Position numbers and translations under genes: made by a program
The notes under the pieces: generated by a model
Told to the model about the DNA's origin: nothing
The model's database searches: none
Seen by the model: only the letters and a program-made list of their open reading frames with translations
From: Streptomycetaceae bacterium
GTDB lineage: Bacteria > Actinomycetota > Actinomycetes > Nanopelagicales > Nanopelagicaceae
Reading direction: 5' to 3'
DNA: 64,000 nt
Assembly (NCBI GenBank): GCA_027490815.1
Contig: JAIXXJ010000021.1
Coordinates: 124,001 to 188,000, forward strand
In this document: piece after piece, positions 55,496-63,589 of the stretch
How positions within the stretch are numbered: the first letter of the stretch is position 1
How the letters are laid out: the number at the start of each line of letters is the position of its first letter

Positions 55496-56503
55496 ATGCG
55501 CGCCGAGGAAATTTCAGCATGGGTGGAACAGGCCCAAGCGGCTTGTGCATCGGCAAAAGACCTCGATGGGCTCAAGGTCGTTCGTACAGCTCACTCTGGT
55601 GATAAGTCACCGATTTCTTTGGCTTCCCGAGCATTGGGTTCCATGTCTGCTGAGGAAAAAGTAGTCTTCGGAAAATTAATTGGTGATGCAAAAGCATCGA
55701 TAGCGCAATCCCTTGCTTCTGCGTTGCTGAGGTTAGAGGCGCAGAGAGATCAAAAAATACTTCTCGAAGAAGTTGTTGACATAACGCTTCCCGTTAACCG
55801 TGCGCACCGAGGGGGTTTACACCCGATAACCATTATTAAGAATGAGGTTTCCGATTTCTTTATAGAGCAAGGGTTTTCAGTTGAGGAAGGCCCAGAACTT
55901 GAATCTGGCTGGCTGAATTTTGACGCACTAAATATTCCACCAGATCATCCCGCTCGAACAATGCAGGATACGTTCTTTGTTGAACCAATAGATTCAGGGA
56001 TGGTACTTCGAACACATACATCTCCTGTTCAAGTAAGAACCATGCTTACTCAGGAACCACCGATTTATGTCGTTTGTCCAGGTCGAACCTTCCGTGCCGA
56101 TGAACTGGATGCCACGCACAGTCCTGTGTTCCATCAAGTAGAAGGACTTGTAGTCGACAAGGGCATCACTATGGCCCACTTAAAAGGAACATTAGATAAT
56201 TTTGCGCGACACATGTTTGGTCCGGACGTAACTACACGTTTAAGACCATCTTTTTTCCCATTTACTGAACCGAGTGCAGAAGTAGATGTTTATTTCAATA
56301 ACCGCTGGATTGAATGGGGTGGTTGTGGAATGGTAAATCCGAAGGTTTTAGCAACATGTGGAATTGATACCGATGTTTACAGTGGATTTGCCTTTGGTAT
56401 GGGGCTGGAAAGAACTCTTATGGTTCGCCACGGAATAACGGATATGCATGACATCGTTGAAGGAGATATTCGTTTTACCAGACAGTTTGGAGTGGGCCTC
56501 TGA
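55496..56503 (+). CDS. pheS: Phenylalanyl-tRNA synthetase alpha subunit
   Basis: PheS is the catalytic class II subunit of PheRS, which charges tRNA-Phe. It is 335 residues, with an N-terminal coiled-coil arm (about 1-85). The core has HPITIIKNEVSDFFIEQGF, motif 2 RVYRP-equivalent CPGRTFRADELDATHSPVFHQVEG, EPSAEVDVYFNN, GGCGMVNPKVL and motif 3 FAFGMGLERTLMVRHGI. ATG 55496 was chosen over TTG 55490 because of the -10 spacing. Its last base is the first of the pheT ATG (TGATG), so the alpha2-beta2 subunits are coupled. Confidence 0.97.
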   Translation: MRAEEISAWVEQAQAACASAKDLDGLKVVRTAHSGDKSPISLASRALGSMSAEEKVVFGKLIGDAKASIAQSLASALLRLEAQRDQKILLEEVVDITLPVNRAHRGGLHPITIIKNEVSDFFIEQGFSVEEGPELESGWLNFDALNIPPDHPARTMQDTFFVEPIDSGMVLRTHTSPVQVRTMLTQEPPIYVVCPGRTFRADELDATHSPVFHQVEGLVVDKGITMAHLKGTLDNFARHMFGPDVTTRLRPSFFPFTEPSAEVDVYFNNRWIEWGGCGMVNPKVLATCGIDTDVYSGFAFGMGLERTLMVRHGITDMHDIVEGDIRFTRQFGVGL

Positions 56504-58959
56504 TGCGCGCTCCTTTATCTTGGATAAACGAATTTGTGGATATACCTGCAAAGATAACAGCCCAACAGATTTCAGATGCACTTGTGCGTGTTGGTTTTGA
56601 AGTAGAGGAAACTATTACACAGGGAAATGATTTAACTGGACCACTGAAATTCGCAAAAGTTCTCTCAATAGAAGAGCTATCAGGTCATAAAAAACCGATT
56701 CGATATGTTGGTCTAGATTGCGGCGAAGCCGCAGAGCGTTTTGTTATTTGTGGCGCAACAAATTTTGTGGTCGGAGATATTGTTGTTGCGGCTTTGCCGG
56801 GGGCGGTCCTTCCAGGAGGTTTTGCAATTTCGGCCCGCGAAACCTACGGGAAAACCTCGAACGGAATGATTTGCTCTGGTCGTGAATTGGGAATTAGCGA
56901 TGATCATGCAGGGATTCTGGTTTTCACACAGGCTCAAGCAACTATTGGGAGCGATGCGATCGAAGGACTCCAAATAAATGATGTCATCTTTGACATCGCT
57001 GTAAATCCAGATCGCGGTTATGCATTGAGTATTCGTGGGATAGCTCGAGAAGTTGCTGCATCTTTAGATCTCGACTTCAGAGACCCGATCGATTCTTTGC
57101 AGAATCTAGAGTTCAAAGAGACTGGCAAGGGGGTAACTGCCAAGATCGCTGATATAGAAACCTCATCAGTTTTTTACCTTAGAACCCTAAGTAATTTTGA
57201 TCCGTCGGCGAAAACGCCACTTTGGATGCGCCGACGGATTGAGAAGATGGGAATGCGCTCCATCTCCTTGGTGGTTGACGTTACAAATTATGTGATGCTC
57301 GAACTGGGTCAACCGTTGCATGCATTTGATAAAGCAAAAATTAATGGCGGATTGACTATAAAGCGCGCAGGAAAAACTCAAAAGTTCACTACGTTGGATG
57401 GACAAGAACGTAATTTGGATCCTGATGATCTAATGGTTTGTGACGATGATCAACCTCTTTCTTTGGCCGGAACAATGGGCGGGCTCTATTCTGAAATAAC
57501 AGATTCAACGACAGAGATTGCGCTAGAGGCTGCGGTCTTCGATCAGTTGTGTGTTGCTAAGAACTCACGCAGACATAAACTATCTTCAGAGGCATCTCGG
57601 AGATTAGAAAGGGGAGTAGACCCGTTCTTGCCTCAGTATGCATCGGCTAGATTTGTCCAACTTTTGACCGCGCATAGTTCTGCGGTACATGTTGCCACAA
57701 ACGTAGATGGTAAACCGCAACTTTGCGCCAGGATAAAAATGGCTCCCAGTTATGTTTCAAAGGTTCTTGGGCTAGATGTTGACGCAAAGACTGTAGTAAA
57801 GCACTTACGAACCGTTGGATGCGAAGTCGATGAGAACAACTTTTCAGTGCAGCCACCTTCTTGGCGCTTAGACCTGCATACACCTGCCGATTTAACAGAA
57901 GAAGTTGCCCGTATGATTGGTTATGACAAAATACCTTCGGTACTACCACCACGACCTCTTCACGCAACTCTTTCAACTTCTCAAAAAAGGAGACGCAGCA
58001 TTTCGCTAATGTTGGCTAATCGCGGCTTAGCTGAAGTACAGAGTTTTCCTTTTACAAACCAGGCCACAATAGATGCCATGGGATTTGTCGGAGAAAGGGC
58101 CACAACTTACAAGTTGGCCAATCCGATGTCAGAAGAGTTCCCGTTAATGCGAGTTCATCTTGTTCCGGGGTTGATTGAAACTGCTGGGCGCAATTTAAGC
58201 CGTGGGGCAAAGGACTTTGCAATATTTGAAATGGGCTCAATTTTCCGGAGTTCACAGAAGTTAGTTCCTGCATTTTCACCAAAGCTAAATAAGCGCCCAT
58301 CTCAAGATGAAATTAATAAGATCTTCGCATCCGTACCAAATCAGGGCTACCACGTTGCCGGTTTACTGGTTGGAAAGGTCGAGAACGAAGATTGGCAGGG
58401 TAAGGCGCGAAACTATAGTTGGCAAGATGCGATTGCCTATGCCCAAGATATTTTGAATTTGTGTAATTTAGAGTGGTCGATATCCCGTTCTGATTTTGCA
58501 CCGTGGCATCCAGGTCGCTGCGCCGAATTGATTGTCGGGGGTAAAGCGGTTGCACATGCCGGTGAATTACATCCGCGCATAATTTCTTCATATGGTTTAC
58601 CCGAACGCAGTGTGGCTTTTGCGGTGGCCTTAAGTGCGCTTCCAGATTCAGAACTGGTGAAACCCAAGAATGTGGGGACTATGCCTGCGGCGGTTCAAGA
58701 CGTTGCACTCATTGTTGATGAGGCTGTAACTGCACTTGATGTAGAGGAGGCCCTTCGCAAGGGCGCGGGTCCACTCTTGGAATCGATAACGTTGTTTGAT
58801 CGCTACGACAAAATCGGTGATGGAAAGATTTCGTTAGCTTTCACTTTGGTTTTTCGAGATGCTAACCGAACCTTAACGGGGGAGGAAGTGGCCGTATTGA
58901 GGGAGAGCGCCACAGCAATGGCTTCTAAAGCCTGTGGAGCAGTACTTCGCACCGCATAA
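56503..58959 (+). CDS. pheT: Phenylalanyl-tRNA synthetase beta subunit
   Basis: PheT contributes tRNA binding and editing. The 818-residue protein is the full-length bacterial type. The EMAP-like tRNA-binding domain is at about 40-150 (KFAKVLSIEELSGHKKPIRYVGLDCG), followed by the B3/B4 editing domain (about 210-370, with HKLSSEASRRLERGVDP). B5 is near 390-460 and the catalytic-like module at 480-680 (NPMSEEFPLMRVHLVPGLIET). The C-terminal FDX-ACB anticodon-binding domain is at about 725-818 (PAAVQDVALIVDEAVT, RTLTGEEVAVLRE). The argC operator begins one base after its stop codon. Confidence 0.97.
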   Translation: MRAPLSWINEFVDIPAKITAQQISDALVRVGFEVEETITQGNDLTGPLKFAKVLSIEELSGHKKPIRYVGLDCGEAAERFVICGATNFVVGDIVVAALPGAVLPGGFAISARETYGKTSNGMICSGRELGISDDHAGILVFTQAQATIGSDAIEGLQINDVIFDIAVNPDRGYALSIRGIAREVAASLDLDFRDPIDSLQNLEFKETGKGVTAKIADIETSSVFYLRTLSNFDPSAKTPLWMRRRIEKMGMRSISLVVDVTNYVMLELGQPLHAFDKAKINGGLTIKRAGKTQKFTTLDGQERNLDPDDLMVCDDDQPLSLAGTMGGLYSEITDSTTEIALEAAVFDQLCVAKNSRRHKLSSEASRRLERGVDPFLPQYASARFVQLLTAHSSAVHVATNVDGKPQLCARIKMAPSYVSKVLGLDVDAKTVVKHLRTVGCEVDENNFSVQPPSWRLDLHTPADLTEEVARMIGYDKIPSVLPPRPLHATLSTSQKRRRSISLMLANRGLAEVQSFPFTNQATIDAMGFVGERATTYKLANPMSEEFPLMRVHLVPGLIETAGRNLSRGAKDFAIFEMGSIFRSSQKLVPAFSPKLNKRPSQDEINKIFASVPNQGYHVAGLLVGKVENEDWQGKARNYSWQDAIAYAQDILNLCNLEWSISRSDFAPWHPGRCAELIVGGKAVAHAGELHPRIISSYGLPERSVAFAVALSALPDSELVKPKNVGTMPAAVQDVALIVDEAVTALDVEEALRKGAGPLLESITLFDRYDKIGDGKISLAFTLVFRDANRTLTGEEVAVLRESATAMASKACGAVLRTA

Positions 58960-58979
58960 TTATGCAATTACTTGCATAA
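58960..58979. promoter_or_regulatory. ARG box-like operator upstream of argC
   Basis: TTATGCAA and TTGCATAA form a perfect 8-base inverted repeat around TTAC, 20 bases in total, with the TGCA half-site core typical of ArgR operators. It overlaps the -35 hexamer of the argC promoter, an arrangement expected for repression. argR is the fifth gene of the operon. Confidence 0.75.
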
Positions 58980-59000
58980 ATATAGAAGGTGTACTAATCT
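58972..59000 (+). promoter_or_regulatory. argC operon promoter, probably leaderless
   Basis: TTGCAT at 58972-58977 and TAATCT at 58995-59000 are separated by 17 bases. The -10 ends seven bases before ATG 59008. The -35 lies inside the right arm of the ARG box-like repeat. Confidence 0.65.
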
Positions 59001-59007
59001 CTATCCT

Positions 59008-60030
59008 ATGAAAACGGCAGTCATTGGTGGAAGCGGCTATGCCGGCGGTGAACTTTTGCGCCTGCTCGCCCTCCACCCAAACTTCGAGGTGATGATAGTT
59101 AGTGCGCATTCGAACGCTGGCGAATTAATTCAATCTGTCCATCCCCAACTTCAAAGCTATAAGGGTCAAAGGTTTATTAGCAATGACCAGATCGAATTCT
59201 CTGGGATTGATCTTGTTTTTCTAGCTTTGCCCCATGGTGAGTCTGCCGCATTGATCGCCAAGATTCCAGCACGGGTCAAAATTATTGATCTTGGAGCGGA
59301 TTACAGATTAGAAGATAGAACTGCTTGGGAAAAGTATTATGGTGGCAATCATGCGGGTTCATGGGTTTATGGTTTGCCGGAATTATCGAAAAATCAAAGA
59401 GCGGAAATAGCCAAGGCAAGTAGAGTTGCAAATCCAGGTTGTTACGCAACATCCATAGCACTAGGTATTGCACCAGCTTTTTGGCTTATAGATGTTTCTG
59501 ACATTGTGGTGGTAGCTGCTTCGGGAACCACAGGTGCTGGCAGAAACACTAAAATAAATCTCATTGCAAGTGAAGTTGTAAATTCATTAACGTCCTACAA
59601 ATTTGGTGGTGTTCACCAACACACACCGGAGATAGAACAAGCGATTTCATCTCTCGGGGAAAAGCAAGCAAAGATTTCATTTACTCCAATTCTGGCGCCT
59701 ATGCCACGCGGAATTCTTTCAACTATCACTGCTAAATTAACTCAATCTCTGTCTGTGCAAGAAATTCATGCCACCTATACTGATTATTTTTCAGAAGATA
59801 CTTTCGTTGACGTGTTACCTTTAGGGCAACTACCAAAGACAAATGCTGTCACAGGAAGCAATAAGGCCTTGATACAGGTAGCAGTAGATGAGCACACAAA
59901 TCGCTTAATTGTCTCTATTGCCATTGACAACCTAGGTAAGGGCGCAGCGGGGCAGGCAGTACAAAATGCGAACATAATCTCTGGCTTTGTTGAAACAGCA
60001 GGATTAATCCACGATGGGATCGGTGCATGA
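59008..60030 (+). CDS. argC: N-acetyl-gamma-glutamyl-phosphate reductase
   Basis: ArgC reduces N-acetylglutamyl phosphate to the semialdehyde with NADPH, step three of arginine synthesis. The start is ATG 59008 (MKTAVIGGSGYAGGELLRLL), set by the promoter spacing; the track start at 58972 lies in the operator. It is 340 residues, with the Rossmann GGSGYAGGE, LALPHGES, the catalytic cysteine in VANPGCYATSIALGI and the histidine region GVHQHTPEIEQ. It leads argC-J-B-D-R-H and overlaps argJ by ATGA. Confidence 0.97.
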   Translation: MKTAVIGGSGYAGGELLRLLALHPNFEVMIVSAHSNAGELIQSVHPQLQSYKGQRFISNDQIEFSGIDLVFLALPHGESAALIAKIPARVKIIDLGADYRLEDRTAWEKYYGGNHAGSWVYGLPELSKNQRAEIAKASRVANPGCYATSIALGIAPAFWLIDVSDIVVVAASGTTGAGRNTKINLIASEVVNSLTSYKFGGVHQHTPEIEQAISSLGEKQAKISFTPILAPMPRGILSTITAKLTQSLSVQEIHATYTDYFSEDTFVDVLPLGQLPKTNAVTGSNKALIQVAVDEHTNRLIVSIAIDNLGKGAAGQAVQNANIISGFVETAGLIHDGIGA

Positions 60031-61169
60031 AACTTCCGCAAGGGTTCATTTCTGGTGCGACATCGGCCGGCCTTAAGAGTAATAAAAATTTAGACATTAC
60101 CCTCATACAAAATCTTGGACCGAATTTTGACTGTGCCGCGGTGTTCACATCTAACAAGGTTGTTGCGGCACCGGTTATTTGGTCTAAACAGATTGCCGCA
60201 TCTGGTGTTGCCAAGGCAATAGTTTTAAATTCTGGTGGTGCTAACGCATGTACTGGGCCCCAAGGTTTTGCTGATACTCATCAAACTGCAGAGTTTGTTG
60301 CAGATCAGCTTCAAATTTCCTCAAGTGACGTCCTGGTTTGTTCAACTGGTTTGATTGGCGAGCTTCTACCTATGGAAAAGGTTTTGAAGGGTATTTCCTA
60401 CATCGCAAATCACATGGATGACGATGGCTTGAAAGAGAGTGCGCAGGCAATTATGACGACTGATTCTGTTCCAAAGATTGTAGAGCTAGAAAGCGATGGC
60501 GTCTCATTTGCAGCGATCGCAAAAGGAGCCGGCATGCTCGCACCGGCTTTGGCAACCATGCTTTCTGTGGTTATGACTGATGCAACTGTTTCCAGCAAAG
60601 CTCAAGAGATCTTTGAGGAGGTTACAGATCGTACATTTAATCGTATGGATTCAGATGGCTGCACCTCAACCAATGACACAGTAGTACTCATGTCTTCGGG
60701 CGCAAGTGGAATCTCAATCAGTGATGAAAAATTACGAGAAATGCTGACACAGGTTTGCTCAAATCTAGTATCTCAATTAATTGCAGATGCAGAGGGTTCC
60801 TCTAAAACTGTAGCGATAGTCGTCAAAAATGCAGATAGCGAGAAGGATGCTGTCGATATTGCTAGAGCATGCGCACGCAACAACCTTCTCAAAGCTGCAA
60901 TCTTCGGAGGCGATCCCAACTGGGGTCGGGTTTTGGCAGCCGTTGGTACTGCATCTGCCAAGATGGACCCGTTGACTATAGATGTCTCTTTGAACGGCAT
61001 TCAAGTGTGCAGAAATAGTGCGCCAGAACAAGATAAATCAGCAGTAAGTTTCGCCGATCGCTTGGTCAGGATAGAGATTGATATGAAGGTTGGTTCATCA
61101 ACAGCCACGGTTCTTACCAATGATTTGACTCATGCGTATGTCCACGAGAACTCTGCGTATTCGACATGA
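60027..61169 (+). CDS. argJ: Ornithine acetyltransferase / amino-acid acetyltransferase
   Basis: ArgJ recycles the acetyl group from N-acetylornithine to glutamate, allowing a cyclic pathway. The 380-residue precursor contains the self-cleavage site in KGAGMLAPALATMLSVV, where the threonine becomes the nucleophile of the new beta chain. NSGGANACTGPQG, VCSTGLIGELLPMEK and GGDPNWGRVLAAVG are family blocks. Whether it also makes N-acetylglutamate from acetyl-CoA (bifunctional type) cannot be told. It overlaps argC and argB by ATGA. Confidence 0.97.
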   Translation: MKLPQGFISGATSAGLKSNKNLDITLIQNLGPNFDCAAVFTSNKVVAAPVIWSKQIAASGVAKAIVLNSGGANACTGPQGFADTHQTAEFVADQLQISSSDVLVCSTGLIGELLPMEKVLKGISYIANHMDDDGLKESAQAIMTTDSVPKIVELESDGVSFAAIAKGAGMLAPALATMLSVVMTDATVSSKAQEIFEEVTDRTFNRMDSDGCTSTNDTVVLMSSGASGISISDEKLREMLTQVCSNLVSQLIADAEGSSKTVAIVVKNADSEKDAVDIARACARNNLLKAAIFGGDPNWGRVLAAVGTASAKMDPLTIDVSLNGIQVCRNSAPEQDKSAVSFADRLVRIEIDMKVGSSTATVLTNDLTHAYVHENSAYST

Positions 61170-61951
61170 TCGTTGTTAAATATGGTGGAAATGCAATGAG
61201 AGATGAAAATGGTGGTTTTGCCACAGCAATTTCAGATGCAATTGCAGATAGCATTGAAATTGTAATTGTTCATGGCGGGGGACCTCAGATTAATGAAGCT
61301 CTAGATAACAAAGGGATCCAGAGTCAATGGGTGGCAGGCCTGCGAGTGACTACACCAGAAACGTTTCAGATTGTCGAAGACGTGTTAGTAAATAAAGTTG
61401 GACCGTCACTGGTTGCTTCCCTAAAGGCGGCTGGCGTCAAAGCCCAAGCAATCTCGGGTCGTGCCTTACCGACATTGTTTGCAGAGAAAAAATGTGTTGA
61501 AATAGAAGGACACAAACACGATGTAGGCCTAGTCGGTGAGATAACGCATGTAGACCCGGCGCAGATTTTAGAACTCCTTAAAGCAAAAGTAACACCTGTG
61601 CTTGCGCCAGTTTCCTCATCTGAAGATGGTTTGATCGGCTACAACGTTAATGCAGATTTTGCCGCCGCAGCGGTTGCATCTGCGTTGCATGCTTCAACTT
61701 TGATCATGATGACCGATGTTCCAGGTATCTACAGAAATTGGCCTGACAAAAATTCATTGATTGACAAGATAAACGTTGTGGAGCTGGAGCAGATTAAGTC
61801 AACCTTCAGCGAAGGAATGCGCCCCAAGGTTCAAGCGACTCTGGATGCACTTTCTTATGGCGTTAAGGCTGTTCGAATCATCGATGGAACAAGTGCTCAA
61901 ACCTTCTCACAAGCCTTGGCTGGCAAGGGTGGAACATTGGTGATGGCATGA
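61166..61951 (+). CDS. argB: Acetylglutamate kinase
   Basis: ArgB phosphorylates N-acetylglutamate. The 261-residue protein begins directly with the first strand, MIVVKYGGNAM, so it lacks the N-terminal helix of about 20-30 residues found in hexameric, arginine-inhibited enzymes. That suggests an E. coli-like dimeric enzyme, or a start that has been shortened to fit the overlap. Other motifs are VIVHGGGPQINEAL, YNVNADFAAAAVASAL and MTDVPGIYRN. Feedback control may therefore lie mainly with ArgR. It overlaps argJ and argD by ATGA. Confidence 0.96.
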   Translation: MIVVKYGGNAMRDENGGFATAISDAIADSIEIVIVHGGGPQINEALDNKGIQSQWVAGLRVTTPETFQIVEDVLVNKVGPSLVASLKAAGVKAQAISGRALPTLFAEKKCVEIEGHKHDVGLVGEITHVDPAQILELLKAKVTPVLAPVSSSEDGLIGYNVNADFAAAAVASALHASTLIMMTDVPGIYRNWPDKNSLIDKINVVELEQIKSTFSEGMRPKVQATLDALSYGVKAVRIIDGTSAQTFSQALAGKGGTLVMA

Positions 61952-63117
61952 AAAACAACATATATGCAAAACGCTGGGGCAAATCAGTTCAAAATAATTA
62001 TGGGGTGCCAGAAATTACTTTAATCAAGGGCAGAGGCTTAGTTGTTCAGGATGTGGAAGGCAAGATCTACTTGGATTTTCTAGGTGGTATTGCCACGAAC
62101 ATTTTGGGGCATGCTCATCCGAGCATCGTTGCTGCTGTGTCAAAACAGGTAGAAACACTAAATCATGTAAGCAATTATTACGCACACCCGAATGCAGTCT
62201 TACTCGCAGAGAAGCTAGTGTCATTGACTAAGACAAAAAAGGCTAAGGTGTTTTTTTGCCAATCAGGTGCGGAGGCAAATGAAGCCGCGATTAAGCTTTC
62301 ACGCAAATCTGGTCGCAGCCACATCGTTGCCGCTCAAGGGTCATTTCACGGGCGCACTATGGGCGCATTGTCACTGACTGGCCAACCTTCTAAACGTGAA
62401 CCATTCCTACCACTGTTAAAGAACGTGAAACATGTTCCCTTTGGAGATATCGAAGCCATGAGGCGTTCGATAACAAAGAAGACTGCGATGGTAATTATTG
62501 AACCAATCATGGGTGAGGCCGGAGTGATCGTTCCACCGATTGATTATCTACAAGGAATAAGAGAACTGTGCGATAAGTATGGTGCTTTATTAGTTATTGA
62601 CGCGGTTCAAACTGGAATGGGCAGAACCGGTGATTGGTTTGGTTACGAGTACTCCGGCATTACTCCAGATGTCATCACATTGGCTAAAGGCTTAGGAGGT
62701 GGCCTTCCACTCGGTGCCATGATTGCCATTGGTGATTCCGCCGATTTATTCAAACCAGGAGAGCATGGATCAACTTTTGGGGGCAATCCAATAACAACAG
62801 CAGCGGCCCTTGCAGTCATCAAAACTATCGAAAAACAAAGTCTCTTGAAGAAAGTTAGAAAACAAGGCCAGAGATTGATCCAAGAGCTCGCTCTTATTCC
62901 GGGCGTTAGCCAAGTGAGAGGGTCTGGACTACTTATAGGTATCGAAATGGAGGAGGCACATGCGAATGAAATAGCCCGAAAACTGGCAGAAGCCGGAGTT
63001 CTAGTCAACGCTGCTAATTCCAACACCATTCGAATCGCCCCAGCCCTCATTGTTACTGATGCTCAGGTAAATAAGTTCATAAATATCTTTAGGAAGGTGC
63101 TGACAAATGGCGGTTAA
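61948..63117 (+). CDS. argD: Acetylornithine aminotransferase
   Basis: ArgD is the PLP enzyme that converts N-acetylglutamate semialdehyde to N-acetylornithine. The 389-residue class III aminotransferase has YLDFLGGIATNILGHAHP, CQSGAEANEAAIKLSRKSG, GSFHGRTMGALSLTG, LLVIDAVQTGMGRTGDWF and the PLP lysine in ITLAKGLGGGLPLGAM. DAVQ replaces the more frequent DEVQ. It overlaps argR by eleven bases. The ornithine carbamoyltransferase gene argF, expected between argD and argR, is absent. Confidence 0.96.
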   Translation: MKNNIYAKRWGKSVQNNYGVPEITLIKGRGLVVQDVEGKIYLDFLGGIATNILGHAHPSIVAAVSKQVETLNHVSNYYAHPNAVLLAEKLVSLTKTKKAKVFFCQSGAEANEAAIKLSRKSGRSHIVAAQGSFHGRTMGALSLTGQPSKREPFLPLLKNVKHVPFGDIEAMRRSITKKTAMVIIEPIMGEAGVIVPPIDYLQGIRELCDKYGALLVIDAVQTGMGRTGDWFGYEYSGITPDVITLAKGLGGGLPLGAMIAIGDSADLFKPGEHGSTFGGNPITTAAALAVIKTIEKQSLLKKVRKQGQRLIQELALIPGVSQVRGSGLLIGIEMEEAHANEIARKLAEAGVLVNAANSNTIRIAPALIVTDAQVNKFINIFRKVLTNGG

Positions 63118-63589
63118 CACACAATCAGTCTCGGCGCGAAGGGCTAAGGCTATTGCGCTCATTCAAAGTGGAAAAGTGCATTCACAAAACGATTTGGTCG
63201 TTTTGTTGAAGAAAAGTGGCTATGACGTAACCCAAGCAACTGCAAGTCGGGATCTCGAAGAGATCGGTGCTGTCCGCTCCCGCAATAGCAAGGGAGAGAG
63301 CACATATGAGATTAGCCAAAGCAGTGATGGAGCGATGGCAAGGAGTACACCATTGCCATCCAAACTAATTTTGTCGGTTGATTCAAGCGCAAACTTGGCA
63401 GTCATACACACTCCACCGGGAGCTGCGCAGTTTCTTGCCAGTTCTCTAGATCATGCAAATTTAACTGGAGTAATTGGAACTATCGCCGGCGACGACACGA
63501 TTATTTTAGTCTCTAAGAAAGCAACTGGTGGGGCACACTTGGCCAAAGAACTAATAGCGTACGCACATTCAGATGGGAAGAGGAAGTGA
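63107..63589 (+). CDS. argR: Arginine repressor ArgR
   Basis: ArgR is the hexameric repressor that binds ARG boxes when arginine is abundant. The 160-residue protein has an N-terminal winged helix (about 8-75: ALIQSGKVHSQNDLVVLLKKSG, VTQATASRDLEEIGAV). The C-terminal oligomerisation and arginine-binding domain (about 90-155) has VIHTPPGAAQFLASSLDHA and VIGTIAGDDTIILVS with the arginine-contacting Asp pair. It overlaps both argD and argH. The repeat at 58960-58979 is its predicted target. Confidence 0.96.
   Translation: MAVNTQSVSARRAKAIALIQSGKVHSQNDLVVLLKKSGYDVTQATASRDLEEIGAVRSRNSKGESTYEISQSSDGAMARSTPLPSKLILSVDSSANLAVIHTPPGAAQFLASSLDHANLTGVIGTIAGDDTIILVSKKATGGAHLAKELIAYAHSDGKRK

Noticed and set aside
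62643-63050. 135-residue minus-strand ORF over argD
   Set aside because: Antisense shadow of a conserved aminotransferase region with low-complexity Ala/Ser/Pro composition.
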